From Clostridium bowmanii (GTDB taxonomy: Bacteria; Bacillota; Clostridia; Clostridiales; Clostridiaceae): a DNA stretch of 64,000 bases. Under the pieces are notes generated by a model. That model was not told the DNA's origin. It saw only the letters and a program-made list of their open reading frames with translations, and did not search any database. Positions 19,394 through 28,216 of the stretch are shown in pieces; positions within the stretch are counted from its first letter, which is position 1, and each line of letters opens with the position of its first letter. The stretch spans positions 1 to 64,000 of the forward strand of contig NZ_JAHLDL010000025.1 of the NCBI RefSeq assembly GCF_018861315.1. The letters are read 5' to 3'. The position numbers were made by a program, and so were the translations under genes.

Positions 19394-20371
19394 TTAATAC
19401 ACCCCTTCCTCACCTAATATTTTAGCAACTTTGTTGGCGATAACCACCAATAAAAAACCTATTGCAGATTTAAATAGTCCTACTGCCGTGGCATAACTGA
19501 ACTGTGCGTTTCTTACACCATTCCTGTAAACATAGGTGTCAAAAACATCCGCAACCCCTGCTACAGTTGCATTTGTCATAAGATATACCTGTTCAAAACC
19601 GGTATCCATAGCATGCCCAATCCTTAAAATAAGCAGAATAACAATTACAGTTTTTATTGCAGGTAATGTGATATGCCAAATTTGTTGTAAGCGATTTGCG
19701 CCGTCCATCATAGCCGCTTCATAAAGACTAGGGTCAATGGCGGTTATTGAAGCAAGAAATAGAATAGTTCCCCACCCACATTCCTTCCATATGTTTTGCC
19801 CTGTTAGCATTAGCCAAAATAATTTTGGATTTGATAAGAATGATATCTTTTCTCCGCCAAACATAGTTATAATTTGATTTACGACTCCATCGGTTTGTCC
19901 AAGCATAATATAACTAATACCTGCTATTATAACCCATGATAAAAAGTGAGGAAAATAAATTGCAGTCTGTATTATAGACTTATACTTTTTACCCTTAATT
20001 TCATTTAATAATATAGCTATTACAATAGGAACTGGAAAAAATAGCGCTATATTTAGAAAACTAATAGCCAAAGTATTGCGTAGTAACAAACCGAACTCTG
20101 CATGAGTAAACAGCCTTATAAAATGCTCAAATCCTACCCATGGGCTGTTTAGAATTCCCAAAAATGGTGAGTAATCTTGAAAAGCAATTACTAATCCATA
20201 CATAGGATAATATTTAAATACTATAAAGAATAGAATTCCTGGTAAAGCTAAAAGGTATAAAAATCTATCTCTTCTAATAGCAGATAATACTTTTTCCATT
20301 TTCACTTTGCTCTTTTTGTGCTGTATACTATTATTAATGTTATTTGATTTAGTGAGTTGTTCAGTCTTCAT
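19394..20371 (-). CDS. Sugar ABC transporter permease (LplB type)
   Basis: A 325-residue permease of the LplB group. Its landmarks are LYLLALPGILFFIVFKYYPM for the first helix, YSPFLGILNSPWVGFEHFIR, the EAA loop EAAMMDGANRLQQIWHITLP, and the end TYVYRNGVRNAQFSYATAVG plus a last helix. The N-terminal 40 residues are a polar, lysine-rich extension. First gene of the three-gene importer operon, divergent from the YesN-like regulator across 329 bp. A -10 like TATAAT lies at 20410-20415 on this strand. Confidence 0.93.
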   Translation of the reverse strand: MKTEQLTKSNNINNSIQHKKSKVKMEKVLSAIRRDRFLYLLALPGILFFIVFKYYPMYGLVIAFQDYSPFLGILNSPWVGFEHFIRLFTHAEFGLLLRNTLAISFLNIALFFPVPIVIAILLNEIKGKKYKSIIQTAIYFPHFLSWVIIAGISYIMLGQTDGVVNQIITMFGGEKISFLSNPKLFWLMLTGQNIWKECGWGTILFLASITAIDPSLYEAAMMDGANRLQQIWHITLPAIKTVIVILLILRIGHAMDTGFEQVYLMTNATVAGVADVFDTYVYRNGVRNAQFSYATAVGLFKSAIGFLLVVIANKVAKILGEEGVY

Positions 20372-20700
20372 ACTTATCCCCCTCTTACTTGAATTCTTTT
20401 AACACCCTTATTATACTTTTTAAATAGAGCTCTTGTATATAACACTCTTTTGCTCAAGAAACCCACTAGTAGTAATGGTTTACATCTACTTTTAATATTG
20501 ATGCAAAATAGTTTTATCTTATAACAAGATAAAAATTACATATCTAGTATCACAAAATCGTCTTAATATTAAGGACTTTTAATTTTTCCCTATATATATG
20601 TAATCGAATAACAGATATGTATTGAAGCAATTTCTAAACTGATGTATACTAAAAATATAAAACACACAATTAAATCCATTTATTTTGGGGGGATCTCCTG
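20372..20700. promoter_or_regulatory. Divergent promoter region with inverted repeat
   Basis: This 329-bp gap lies between the importer operon and the YesN-like regulator. It holds a near-consensus sigma-A promoter for the regulator, TTGAAG (20622-20627), 17 bp, TATACT (20645-20650), and a TATAAT-like -10 for the importer at 20410-20415. A perfect 9-bp inverted repeat TTTTATCTT/AAGATAAAA with a 5-bp spacer lies at 20512-20534 midway between them, a good candidate operator. Confidence 0.6.
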
Positions 20701-23031
20701 GTGAAACATAATATTTCTAAATTTAAAAATACAATTATGAGCAAATTTTTTCGTAATAATCTAATATTATTTATAGTGGTTTCAATATTGCCTCTATTTA
20801 TAGTATCTACTAGCACATATTATATAGGAATTAGTCAAATTGAAAAAGAGGTAAACAAAACCCACAAACTTCAGCTCGATCATGTTTTTCAAAACATGGA
20901 TAAGCAGCTCAATCTGTTACAAAGTACTTTCAACCGTTGGTCCTTTTATCCTGCTTTTAATGATGAATTTAAAAAAACAAACTTAAGTTTGAATTTTTCT
21001 GTTACACAATCACTCTACAATGTGTTTGATCTTTTAAAAAGTTTTTCACCTCTAATAGAGAATGTGACACTATATTTAGATAATCAACAAGTATTATTAA
21101 GTAACAAAGGAATCTATTATCTTAATGAAAATTCAAACCAAAGTTATTATAATGATCTTCTTAAGAATACCCCTACTATTTTCTGGACTAATAACCTCTC
21201 AGCCGTTAAAAATAATAATGAGATTGCTATGTCACTTGTTCAAAAGATACCAGGTGGTACATCACAGCCATATGGTTTTTTTTATGTGACATTAAACCAA
21301 GCGCATATAAAAACCATGGTTGAAGAATTAAATCCTGATAATCAAGGTGCAGCTTTTATTTTAAATTCAACTGGTAAATGGCTAACTTATGAAAACGATA
21401 TTAATAATAGTACCAATAGTTTGGATGGAGCCCTCAGATCAGAAGTTATAAAAATCGATGGTGCCTCTGGTTCTTTTGCATTTAGCTTTAAAAATAAGAG
21501 ATATGCCGTAACTTATGGAACTTTTGATAGAACTGGGTGGAAATATGTTGTTGCCACTCCTCTGTCTAAACTTACAGAGCCTGCTACACTATTGTCTCGA
21601 ACTATTATTTATATAAGTTTATTTGTATTAACATTGGCTCTTTTATTATCCTGGTTTGCTTCTAACCGCTTGTACAAACCTATTAAAAGACTTGTATCAA
21701 TGTTCGCTGGAAAAAATGAAATAGATACTTTTAATGCAAATCAGAATGAAATGAACTTTTTAGAAAACAGTTGGATAAATTTAAGTGATGAAAGGCTAGC
21801 CTTGGTAGATAAAGTAGAGAAAAATAGCGATTCCTTAAGGGAAGGTTTTATGTTACAACTTGTGCAAGGACACCTTTGTTTTATCTCAGAAAAAGAATTG
21901 AAAGACCAAATGTCACAGTACTTCTGGAATCCAGAGGGTAAATATTTTTCTCTTCTTCTCGTTAGTGTGGAAATTAATAAGCAACCTAAAAGTAAATTTG
22001 CGTTAGGCGATGAAAACCTACTAACCTTTTCAGTAGCTAATATCTTGAAAGATTTGTGCCATGACAAGTGGGGACAATCAGTGATTATTAATTTTCACAA
22101 TCTTACAGTTGCTGTAATTTTGACCTCTACTTCAACTGATGATGTCTCTGTTGTAAAAAGTAAATCTATAAATTTATCTAACATTATAGTGACTACACTC
22201 ACTAAAGTACTACAAGTTAATGTATTTGTAGTACTTGGTAAAACAGTAGCTAACCTAAAACAGATTAGCACATCATTAGATGAAGCATTGCAAGGACTAC
22301 GTTATCCTAATTTTGATAAACAAGACCAAGTAATAATTATGGATAATTTGATACCACAGGGTAATTATAAGTCCAACTATCCATTCTCTATTGAAAATAG
22401 CATAATAAACTCCATTGGAATTGGTATGAAGAATGAAACTCTTGAATTTATTAAGGATTTCATGAAAAAACTAAAATCCAATATGGATGAGGAATTTTTG
22501 TTTCGTCAAGGAATGTTACAACTTCTAGGAAGGATACTAGAGACCTTTTTAAAATCAGGGTTAAATATGAAATCTATATACAAAGGCTCCAACCTATATG
22601 AGCAACTATCTAATTTAAATAATTCAGATGAAATACTAAACTGGTTTGATAAAACACTTATATCCCCCTATGCTCAGGAAATTGACAAAACTAAAGAAAA
22701 ACATATTGAACATTTAATTGAAAATGTGTTAGAGATAATAAATTGTGAATATAGCCAGCCTATTTCTTTGGATTTCTGTGCAAATTCACAAGGCATAACA
22801 TCATACACTTTAAGCAAGATGTTTAAGAAATTGATAGGTGTTAATTTCATTGATTATCTTACACAAGTACGAATAAAACATGCAAAGGACCTTCTTTCAA
22901 GAAACAATCTTAAAGTTAGCGATATAGCTGAGAAGGTTGGCTATCAACCTGGATATTTTGTAAGAACATTTAAGAAACTTGAAGGAATGACACCTGGACA
23001 ATATCAAGAGTTACATAATAAGGAAAAGTAA
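20701..23031 (+). CDS. Membrane-anchored AraC sensor-regulator (YesN-like)
   Basis: A 776-residue protein with a GTG start behind TTGGGGGGATC. A first membrane helix near residues 19-40 (LILFIVVSILPLFIVSTSTY) and a second near 300-325 (IIYISLFVLTLALLLSWFA) bracket an extracellular Cache-like sensing domain. A HAMP-like stretch and a long middle region follow, and the C-terminal 100 residues hold the AraC helix-turn-helix pair (LDFCANSQGITSYTLSKMF; KVSDIAEKVGYQPGYFVRTF). Single-protein sensors of this layout control the neighbouring LplB-YtcP importers in Bacillus and Paenibacillus. Divergent from the importer operon, which it most likely activates. Confidence 0.92.
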   Translation: MKHNISKFKNTIMSKFFRNNLILFIVVSILPLFIVSTSTYYIGISQIEKEVNKTHKLQLDHVFQNMDKQLNLLQSTFNRWSFYPAFNDEFKKTNLSLNFSVTQSLYNVFDLLKSFSPLIENVTLYLDNQQVLLSNKGIYYLNENSNQSYYNDLLKNTPTIFWTNNLSAVKNNNEIAMSLVQKIPGGTSQPYGFFYVTLNQAHIKTMVEELNPDNQGAAFILNSTGKWLTYENDINNSTNSLDGALRSEVIKIDGASGSFAFSFKNKRYAVTYGTFDRTGWKYVVATPLSKLTEPATLLSRTIIYISLFVLTLALLLSWFASNRLYKPIKRLVSMFAGKNEIDTFNANQNEMNFLENSWINLSDERLALVDKVEKNSDSLREGFMLQLVQGHLCFISEKELKDQMSQYFWNPEGKYFSLLLVSVEINKQPKSKFALGDENLLTFSVANILKDLCHDKWGQSVIINFHNLTVAVILTSTSTDDVSVVKSKSINLSNIIVTTLTKVLQVNVFVVLGKTVANLKQISTSLDEALQGLRYPNFDKQDQVIIMDNLIPQGNYKSNYPFSIENSIINSIGIGMKNETLEFIKDFMKKLKSNMDEEFLFRQGMLQLLGRILETFLKSGLNMKSIYKGSNLYEQLSNLNNSDEILNWFDKTLISPYAQEIDKTKEKHIEHLIENVLEIINCEYSQPISLDFCANSQGITSYTLSKMFKKLIGVNFIDYLTQVRIKHAKDLLSRNNLKVSDIAEKVGYQPGYFVRTFKKLEGMTPGQYQELHNKEK

Positions 23032-23036
23032 GATGC

Positions 23037-23082
23037 AAAAAACAAGATAATCATTACAAATTAATGCTTATCTTGTTTTTTT
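23037..23082. terminator. Bidirectional terminator
   Basis: AAAAAACAAGATAA and TTATCTTGTTTTTT form a 14-bp stem between the convergent regulator and heparinase-like genes, with T-runs on both strands. Confidence 0.85.
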
Positions 23083-23109
23083 ATGAGTTACAAAATATTT
23101 ATTCTTGTT

Positions 23110-25164
23110 TTAATCAGTTATTCTAGAGAAATTATTATTTTCCAACTTATAATTAATATTATTAATTATGTCCTTAACTATAATATTATCGCCTTGAGTA
23201 ATCTGTATTGAATATCCACATTTTTTTTCTGGTGATTCTAAAGCGATGGTACTATTATCTGAATTTTTCATGATAAAGCCTTCAATATTATTAATATCAT
23301 CCATAGCTATAGCATAGACCAATAGATGATTAGTCTTATACTCAGAACTTGTATAATTATAAATCAGCGCACTTCCCTCTGCTCCTTGTCCAAGTTGATG
23401 AGGTTGTGGATGATAACAATCGTGTACATATCCCCAATCAAAGGATAATCCACATTCATTTGTTGCTCCATCACTTTGAGCCATAACCTGAAATAATTTC
23501 ATTGCTACATCGTTTCTTGTAAATTCATATTTATCATTAGAAATTCTAGTTGACTTTAACTTACCGTCTCTATTATTTAAAACAAAGTGTGTTTTAACTT
23601 TTACTGGCTGCCTTGCTTCAATTCTATCAATTATAAACAGTATATTAGGAAAAGCAGTAATCCATGTTCTTTCTGCTCTATTAATTGATTCACCATAGAC
23701 CTCTGCTGCATCTGATATTATAACTGAGATTCCATCTAATTCTTTAACCAGCAATTTTTTATTTAGGGGCTCTGCTAGTTTGAAAATATTACTTTTTACA
23801 GGCTTTTGATTTAAGGTTATATTTTTGTCATTATTAGTCGTCTCAAAGCTCCAAGTATTGTGACACTGCGTTGAAGCAGCAAAGCTTTGACTCTTAAGTC
23901 TATAGCAACAGTGGCCAGGATCTACAAAAAAGCGTTCCTTTAAATGTGATAACATAAAGCTGTTTTGATCATTGTGCCTATGGCCAGCTACATTATTTGT
24001 GATATATCCTCCTTGTACTCCTAGTACAGTTTTAGGATTTTCCCATCTATCCTTTGAAACAATAGTTCCTGTCTCAAATGAACTAGTTAATGGAAGTTTT
24101 GCACTTTCAGGGGATATACTATTAGCAGCATCTTCATATAATAATATACTTAAAAATAAGAAGTCATTAAAGAATCCAAATGTACTACGGTCATTAGGTC
24201 CAAGATTGGCATCATTATAGGTTACATCAAACAGCCATTTTGAAAGGCCAGCTTCTTTAGGGTACCTATTTTTCATCCGAGCTGCTATATGTAAAAGTAC
24301 ATCGCCCGATGGTCTATATATAGCTGCACTGTCTCCAAAGTTTATTGTTCTTGGATAGCTTTTTTCTCCCCATCCGGATAGTGGCTTCATATACATAAAA
24401 CTTGTTGCCTGCCATGGTATACACTTTGTGTAGCAGCTTAAATTTAATTTTCCCTCAAGCTTTGGATTATATCTTATTATCATTTCATTTAAAAAGCTTA
24501 AATTTAAGCTAGCATAATTTGAATACTGCATTGATTCACCATAACTGTCTTCATTATAGAGTGAAGCCGCAATATGACTGTACTCAATTGCTTTATCTAT
24601 TGCCTGCGTATCATTAAGATAAAGTGAGGCCACTCCAAATCCATTTAATAAAACTACAAACCAGTTATTTATTTCATCTTTATTTTCTACTACGCTGTCA
24701 ACAAATCTACGGCATGGCTCTTGACATTTTACCTTTAAAATATTTTTGAAATTAATGTGCTCTTCATCTGAGAATAAATGAGGACATAAGTCAATTGCCA
24801 TTATCACTCCTACCCCAACATGAGTAGTTTCAAGCATTCCTACTGGAGGATTGGATTCACCTCGAAACCATGGGCCTCTCCACTCTGCAACTGGCTTATC
24901 GCATATTTCAAGAACAGCACTTCTAATCCATTTCCCTAAAGATTCTGATGGATTTATAAGCTGAACAAATGCTGCGTCACTAAGTCTCTCCCAAACTATA
25001 TGCCACCATTCGTTGGTATCTTCTGGTTGTACAATTCCAGGATATTTAGTGTTACTCATAGTACGACTTTGCATTGCCTCCCATAAATCAGATACCTTAT
25101 TATTCCCCTGTGATATAGATTTTTTAACCCTTTTAATCTCTTCATCTTTAATTATAAAACTCAC
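23110..25164 (-). CDS. Heparinase II/III-like polysaccharide lyase
   Basis: A 684-residue protein with an N-terminal alpha/alpha-toroid (NEWWHIVWERLSDAAFVQL, ENKDEINNWFVVLLNGFG, NEDSYGESMQYSNYASL) and a C-terminal beta-sandwich matching the heparinase II/III domain, PF07940 (AGHRHNDQNSFMLSHLKERF, FVDPGHCCYR). The conserved His of GHRHND and the Tyr/Asn/His set in the toroid are the likely catalytic residues. Relatives cleave uronic-acid-containing polysaccharides by beta-elimination. It lacks a signal peptide, so it would act on imported oligosaccharides, giving the 4,5-unsaturated ends that the GH88 and GH105 enzymes here remove. 46 bp downstream of the F5/8-like gene, likely the same operon. 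Confidence 0.85.
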   Translation of the reverse strand: MSFIIKDEEIKRVKKSISQGNNKVSDLWEAMQSRTMSNTKYPGIVQPEDTNEWWHIVWERLSDAAFVQLINPSESLGKWIRSAVLEICDKPVAEWRGPWFRGESNPPVGMLETTHVGVGVIMAIDLCPHLFSDEEHINFKNILKVKCQEPCRRFVDSVVENKDEINNWFVVLLNGFGVASLYLNDTQAIDKAIEYSHIAASLYNEDSYGESMQYSNYASLNLSFLNEMIIRYNPKLEGKLNLSCYTKCIPWQATSFMYMKPLSGWGEKSYPRTINFGDSAAIYRPSGDVLLHIAARMKNRYPKEAGLSKWLFDVTYNDANLGPNDRSTFGFFNDFLFLSILLYEDAANSISPESAKLPLTSSFETGTIVSKDRWENPKTVLGVQGGYITNNVAGHRHNDQNSFMLSHLKERFFVDPGHCCYRLKSQSFAASTQCHNTWSFETTNNDKNITLNQKPVKSNIFKLAEPLNKKLLVKELDGISVIISDAAEVYGESINRAERTWITAFPNILFIIDRIEARQPVKVKTHFVLNNRDGKLKSTRISNDKYEFTRNDVAMKLFQVMAQSDGATNECGLSFDWGYVHDCYHPQPHQLGQGAEGSALIYNYTSSEYKTNHLLVYAIAMDDINNIEGFIMKNSDNSTIALESPEKKCGYSIQITQGDNIIVKDIINNINYKLENNNFSRITD

Positions 25165-25210
25165 TTTAAACCTCCTACAAACATATTATGATTTATTTTA
25201 TTGTTTATAT

Positions 25211-26065
25211 TTATTTAATATCAGTGCCATAAACTTGAAGTTCTATTAAAGCTGCAAATATCCCTGGTTCAATTGCTATCTTAAAATCCATTAATTTAAT
25301 CCAGGTGATTTTTCTCTTATCAAACTCAATATATTGAGCATCTCCAGATTTTATTGTTTGTGCATTTTTTCTAGTTCCGTCAGAAAATACTATTGTTAGA
25401 GCCTTCCAATAAGTATCGTGTGGATAATCTGCCCTTAAATATAAAGCTATTTTATCCACTTCTACTTCTCTTCCAAAATCTATCATAATCTCTGCATCTT
25501 CTTTTTTCCCAATTCCCCAAGATTCATATGGAAAGTAACCATGACCATTAGTAGCTGTTTGACCATCAATAGTATTTCTAGCTGCAAAAACCCCCCTATT
25601 ATGGGTCTCAATATTTGCTGTTGCATGAGGGTAATATGTGGTTTCTCCACGTTGATCCATTACATTGTTTGCAAGGTTTCTATAACCATAAATTTCTTCT
25701 TCACTAGCAATACGCATTTTAATTGTATGCCTTTTTCCCTTAAAAGTTTCTGGAGAATATGGTACAGCATCATCATCAAAAAGTATCTTGTATTCTAATG
25801 TATTCCCAGGCATATATATTAAGGATTCAGACATCTCATCATCTACATTAATTACTAAGTACTTATTTGCGGAGAAATTAGTAAAACAAATCTTATCGCC
25901 TAATTTATATTCCTCTAAGTGCACCAATGAAATTTCTTTAATACCGGAAATTTTACTTATCGTGGTATTAAACTCATCTTTTACTTCTATTGTTATTTTA
26001 TTATTATCATTTAAAGCTGATAGCTTGCTTTCAGCTATTATTTCCATACCTAATTCGTTTTCCAT
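25211..26065 (-). CDS. F5/8 type C-like carbohydrate-binding-fold protein
   Basis: A 284-residue protein without signal peptide. Residues 130-284 (YRNLANNVMDQRGETTYYPH, ARNTIDGQTATNGHGYFPYE, SWGIGKKEDAEIMIDFGREV, ALYLRADYPHDTYW, ELQVYGTD) form a discoidin/F5/8 type C jelly-roll. The first 120 residues are an extra beta-rich domain with a Lys-Glu-rich core. I recall this layout as a small family found in clostridial lyase clusters, of unknown function. A cytoplasmic location is unusual for a binding module, so an enzymatic role is possible. It starts behind AAAATGGAGG and precedes the heparinase-like gene. Confidence 0.7.
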   Translation of the reverse strand: MENELGMEIIAESKLSALNDNNKITIEVKDEFNTTISKISGIKEISLVHLEEYKLGDKICFTNFSANKYLVINVDDEMSESLIYMPGNTLEYKILFDDDAVPYSPETFKGKRHTIKMRIASEEEIYGYRNLANNVMDQRGETTYYPHATANIETHNRGVFAARNTIDGQTATNGHGYFPYESWGIGKKEDAEIMIDFGREVEVDKIALYLRADYPHDTYWKALTIVFSDGTRKNAQTIKSGDAQYIEFDKRKITWIKLMDFKIAIEPGIFAALIELQVYGTDIK

Positions 26066-26088
26066 TTTTTTACCTCCATTTTATAAAT

Positions 26089-26310
26089 TAGGGCTTACAT
26101 CCATTATCCCTTAAGGTAGTGAATGTAAGCCCATTTTTTCATGTAAGAGAAGGGGTTAAATCATCTCCTGCGGAGCTGCATATTAACGACTTCAGAAGGA
26201 TATTTATACTCCCACTAAAATTTTATCTTTGTTAGGGTATGTAACTCCCACTTATAGAATTGGGATACTTTCCTTCCGAAATGTCGTTAAACTCTCAAAT
26301 CATCCCTTTT
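26089..26310 (-). other. Structured intergenic segment (possible RNA or IS end)
   Basis: The 268-bp gap between the RraA-like and F5/8-like genes is rich in inverted repeats. TTTAACGAC (26282-26290) pairs with GTCGTTAA (26183-26190). Inside, CGGAAGGA pairs with TCCTTCTG and GTATCCCA with TGGGAGTTAC. CTCCGCAGGAG forms a small hairpin. Then GGGCTTACAT/ATGTAAGCCC (26091-26133) forms a hairpin ending a few bases before the ribosome site of the F5/8-like gene. Read on the gene strand this resembles a multi-stem leader RNA; it could also be a solo end of an IS200/IS605-type element. I cannot assign a known family. Confidence 0.4.
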
Positions 26311-26333
26311 AAATATTTATATCTATTTGTATC

Positions 26334-27041
26334 TTAGAAATATCCACCTTTTTCAACTACTTGAGTTGGAGTTAAACCTTCAAGAATCATATCCCTAATT
26401 TCTTTTTCATTTTCCTTAATATATTCTGCTTTTAATAAAACATCATAAGCAATTTTTCTTGGTACAACTATAACTCCATCCATATCTCCAAAAAGAACAT
26501 CTCCAGGATATATAAATACATTTCCTATCATTATTGGCATCTGATAACCTATCATTCTAAATCTTCCAAGCATACCATTAGATGATTTATATTTGCAGAA
26601 TACTGGGAAGTTTTGATCTAAAATTTCTTTAATATCACGAGCTCCGCCATCAACTACAGCTCCTCTACATCCTCTTCTCTTTGATGCTAAGGTCATAATG
26701 CCGCCCCATTGAGTAGATTCATCATCTCCACTAGTATCCCAAACACAGATTGAATCTTCTTTAATTGCTTCTAGCATTTTTGCTCTTTGTTGCATTTCAC
26801 TTTCTAAAGTAAGATTTTTAGAACCTTTTATTGTAAACGCAATGCCTGCTACTTTCATATCATCCCTTAAAGGCATAATACTAGGTGGTAATGCTTGATG
26901 TAAATAACAAAATTCTCTTAAGACATCGTTTACTGCAGCAGTAAATACCTTCTCATATCTATCACACAATTCTTTTTCTGGTATTGGTAGTTCACATATA
27001 GTTAGCTTATCTCTTTGCTCTATTAATTTATCTAAATTCAT
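26334..27041 (-). CDS. RraA-like aldolase family protein
   Basis: A 235-residue protein of the RraA/HMG-aldolase fold: SIMPLRDDMKVAGIAFTIKG, RGCRGAVVDGGARDIKEI (the G-G-x-R-D substrate loop), and FIYPGDVLFGDMDGVIVVPR (the metal-site GDxDGV block). Relatives include 4-carboxy-4-hydroxy-2-oxoadipate aldolase/oxaloacetate decarboxylase and the RNase E inhibitor; a catabolic role is far more likely here. It follows the D-2-hydroxyacid dehydrogenase gene and shares a 72-bp upstream element with the YhcH-like gene. I infer cleavage of a 2-keto acid made from a uronate. Starts at ATG 27041 behind GGAGG. Confidence 0.82.
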   Translation of the reverse strand: MNLDKLIEQRDKLTICELPIPEKELCDRYEKVFTAAVNDVLREFCYLHQALPPSIMPLRDDMKVAGIAFTIKGSKNLTLESEMQQRAKMLEAIKEDSICVWDTSGDDESTQWGGIMTLASKRRGCRGAVVDGGARDIKEILDQNFPVFCKYKSSNGMLGRFRMIGYQMPIMIGNVFIYPGDVLFGDMDGVIVVPRKIAYDVLLKAEYIKENEKEIRDMILEGLTPTQVVEKGGYF

Positions 27042-27090
27042 TTTTATATACCTCCGTTTATTTATTTTAGCTTGTATGTCTAATATAATA

Positions 27091-27162
27091 TAATTTTACC
27101 TCACCCCGTGTATTAGTACCATTAACAATTTGACGATTATTTGTGCAATATGATTATCTTTT
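27091..27162 (-). repeat. Upstream element A, copy 1
   Basis: This 72-bp segment matches 33746-33817 without gaps at 60 of 72 positions. The best core, AAAAGATAATCATATT then CACAAATAATCGTCAA (gene strand), differs at one base. Each copy lies upstream of a minus-strand gene (RraA-like here, YhcH-like there), so it is a likely shared promoter or operator. Confidence 0.65.
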
Positions 27163-27174
27163 GTATTGTATTAA

Positions 27175-28158
27175 CTATGATTCACTCATTGCCCTTGCTC
27201 TTTCAATAGTCATATGAGATTTTGGAGTCTTTCCTGTATAAAAAAGTTCAATCTCATCTGCAAGACAATCCCACCTTTGCTCAAATTCTATAGAATTATT
27301 CGCTCTATGTGGAGTAAGCAAAACCCTATCATTATTACGTAATGGACTATCCTCTTCAAGTGGTTCTTCTTCAAACACATCAAGAGCAAGATAAATTTCT
27401 TTTTCATTTACCGCAGTAATCATTTCTTTTTGATTAACCATCTGCCCTCTTGCTATATTTACGAAAATAGCATCTTTATTCATACAATCAAATTGTTCTT
27501 TCCCAATCATATGATAAGTTTTTGAATTAGAACCTCCAGATAGAATTATTATTTCGCATTCTTTAAAAATCTGATTTAAGCTAATATTTTTAACCTCTAA
27601 ATTTTCTTCTTCTTCTTTTGAAAGATGATTTGAATTTACAAAAATATTACTAGTAAAAGATTTAAATAAATTTACGATTTCTTTTCCTATAAGTCCTAAA
27701 CCAATAACACCAACTCTGCGATTACTTAAGTTTCTGCTTCTTCCATATTTAAACCTAGGCCAAGCTTCTCCACTTTTCATGTCATGATTGTAATTGTGAA
27801 TATACATAAGTGAACTTAATACAAGTCCAAGTGCATACTCCGCCATAGGTCTTGGTCTTGAGGCTCCCGTATGTATAACCGTTAATCCTTTTCCTATTGC
27901 ATATTCATCATCTATATTCTGCCTTGTTCCTCCATATGTTGTACCAACAATTTTTAATTCTGTGCAACTATCAATAACCTCTTTTGTAATTAACTTATGT
28001 TGTGTATATGGAACTATAATACCTTCTTTTTTAGTTGCACTCGCAATAAGTGAATTTACATCTGTTTTTTCAATTTCCACAATATTAATATACTTTTGCA
28101 TTCTCTCTTTAGCTTTTTCATCTGTAATTTTACACATAAATAGAAATTCTGGTTTCAT
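27175..28158 (-). CDS. D-isomer-specific 2-hydroxyacid dehydrogenase
   Basis: A 327-residue NAD(P)-dependent dehydrogenase. Its Rossmann motif is RVGVIGLGLIGKEIV. The catalytic triad is in place: Arg in AIFVNIARGQMVN, Glu in VFEEEPLEEDSPL, His in VLLTPHRANNS. It interconverts a 2-keto acid and a D-2-hydroxy acid, or acts like phosphoglycerate dehydrogenase. Its neighbours (GH105 upstream by 58 bp, RraA-like aldolase downstream) suggest it handles an acid from unsaturated uronate breakdown. Same strand as the GH105 gene, likely one operon. Confidence 0.9.
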   Translation of the reverse strand: MKPEFLFMCKITDEKAKERMQKYINIVEIEKTDVNSLIASATKKEGIIVPYTQHKLITKEVIDSCTELKIVGTTYGGTRQNIDDEYAIGKGLTVIHTGASRPRPMAEYALGLVLSSLMYIHNYNHDMKSGEAWPRFKYGRSRNLSNRRVGVIGLGLIGKEIVNLFKSFTSNIFVNSNHLSKEEEENLEVKNISLNQIFKECEIIILSGGSNSKTYHMIGKEQFDCMNKDAIFVNIARGQMVNQKEMITAVNEKEIYLALDVFEEEPLEEDSPLRNNDRVLLTPHRANNSIEFEQRWDCLADEIELFYTGKTPKSHMTIERARAMSES

Positions 28159-28216
28159 ATATACCTCCGATTTATAATATTATACTTACATTTATTATCA
28201 ATTAATATTTAGTTCT

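Noticed and set aside
20581-20620. Catabolite response element-like TGTAATCGAATAACA
   Set aside because: It does not keep the spacing of the cre consensus.
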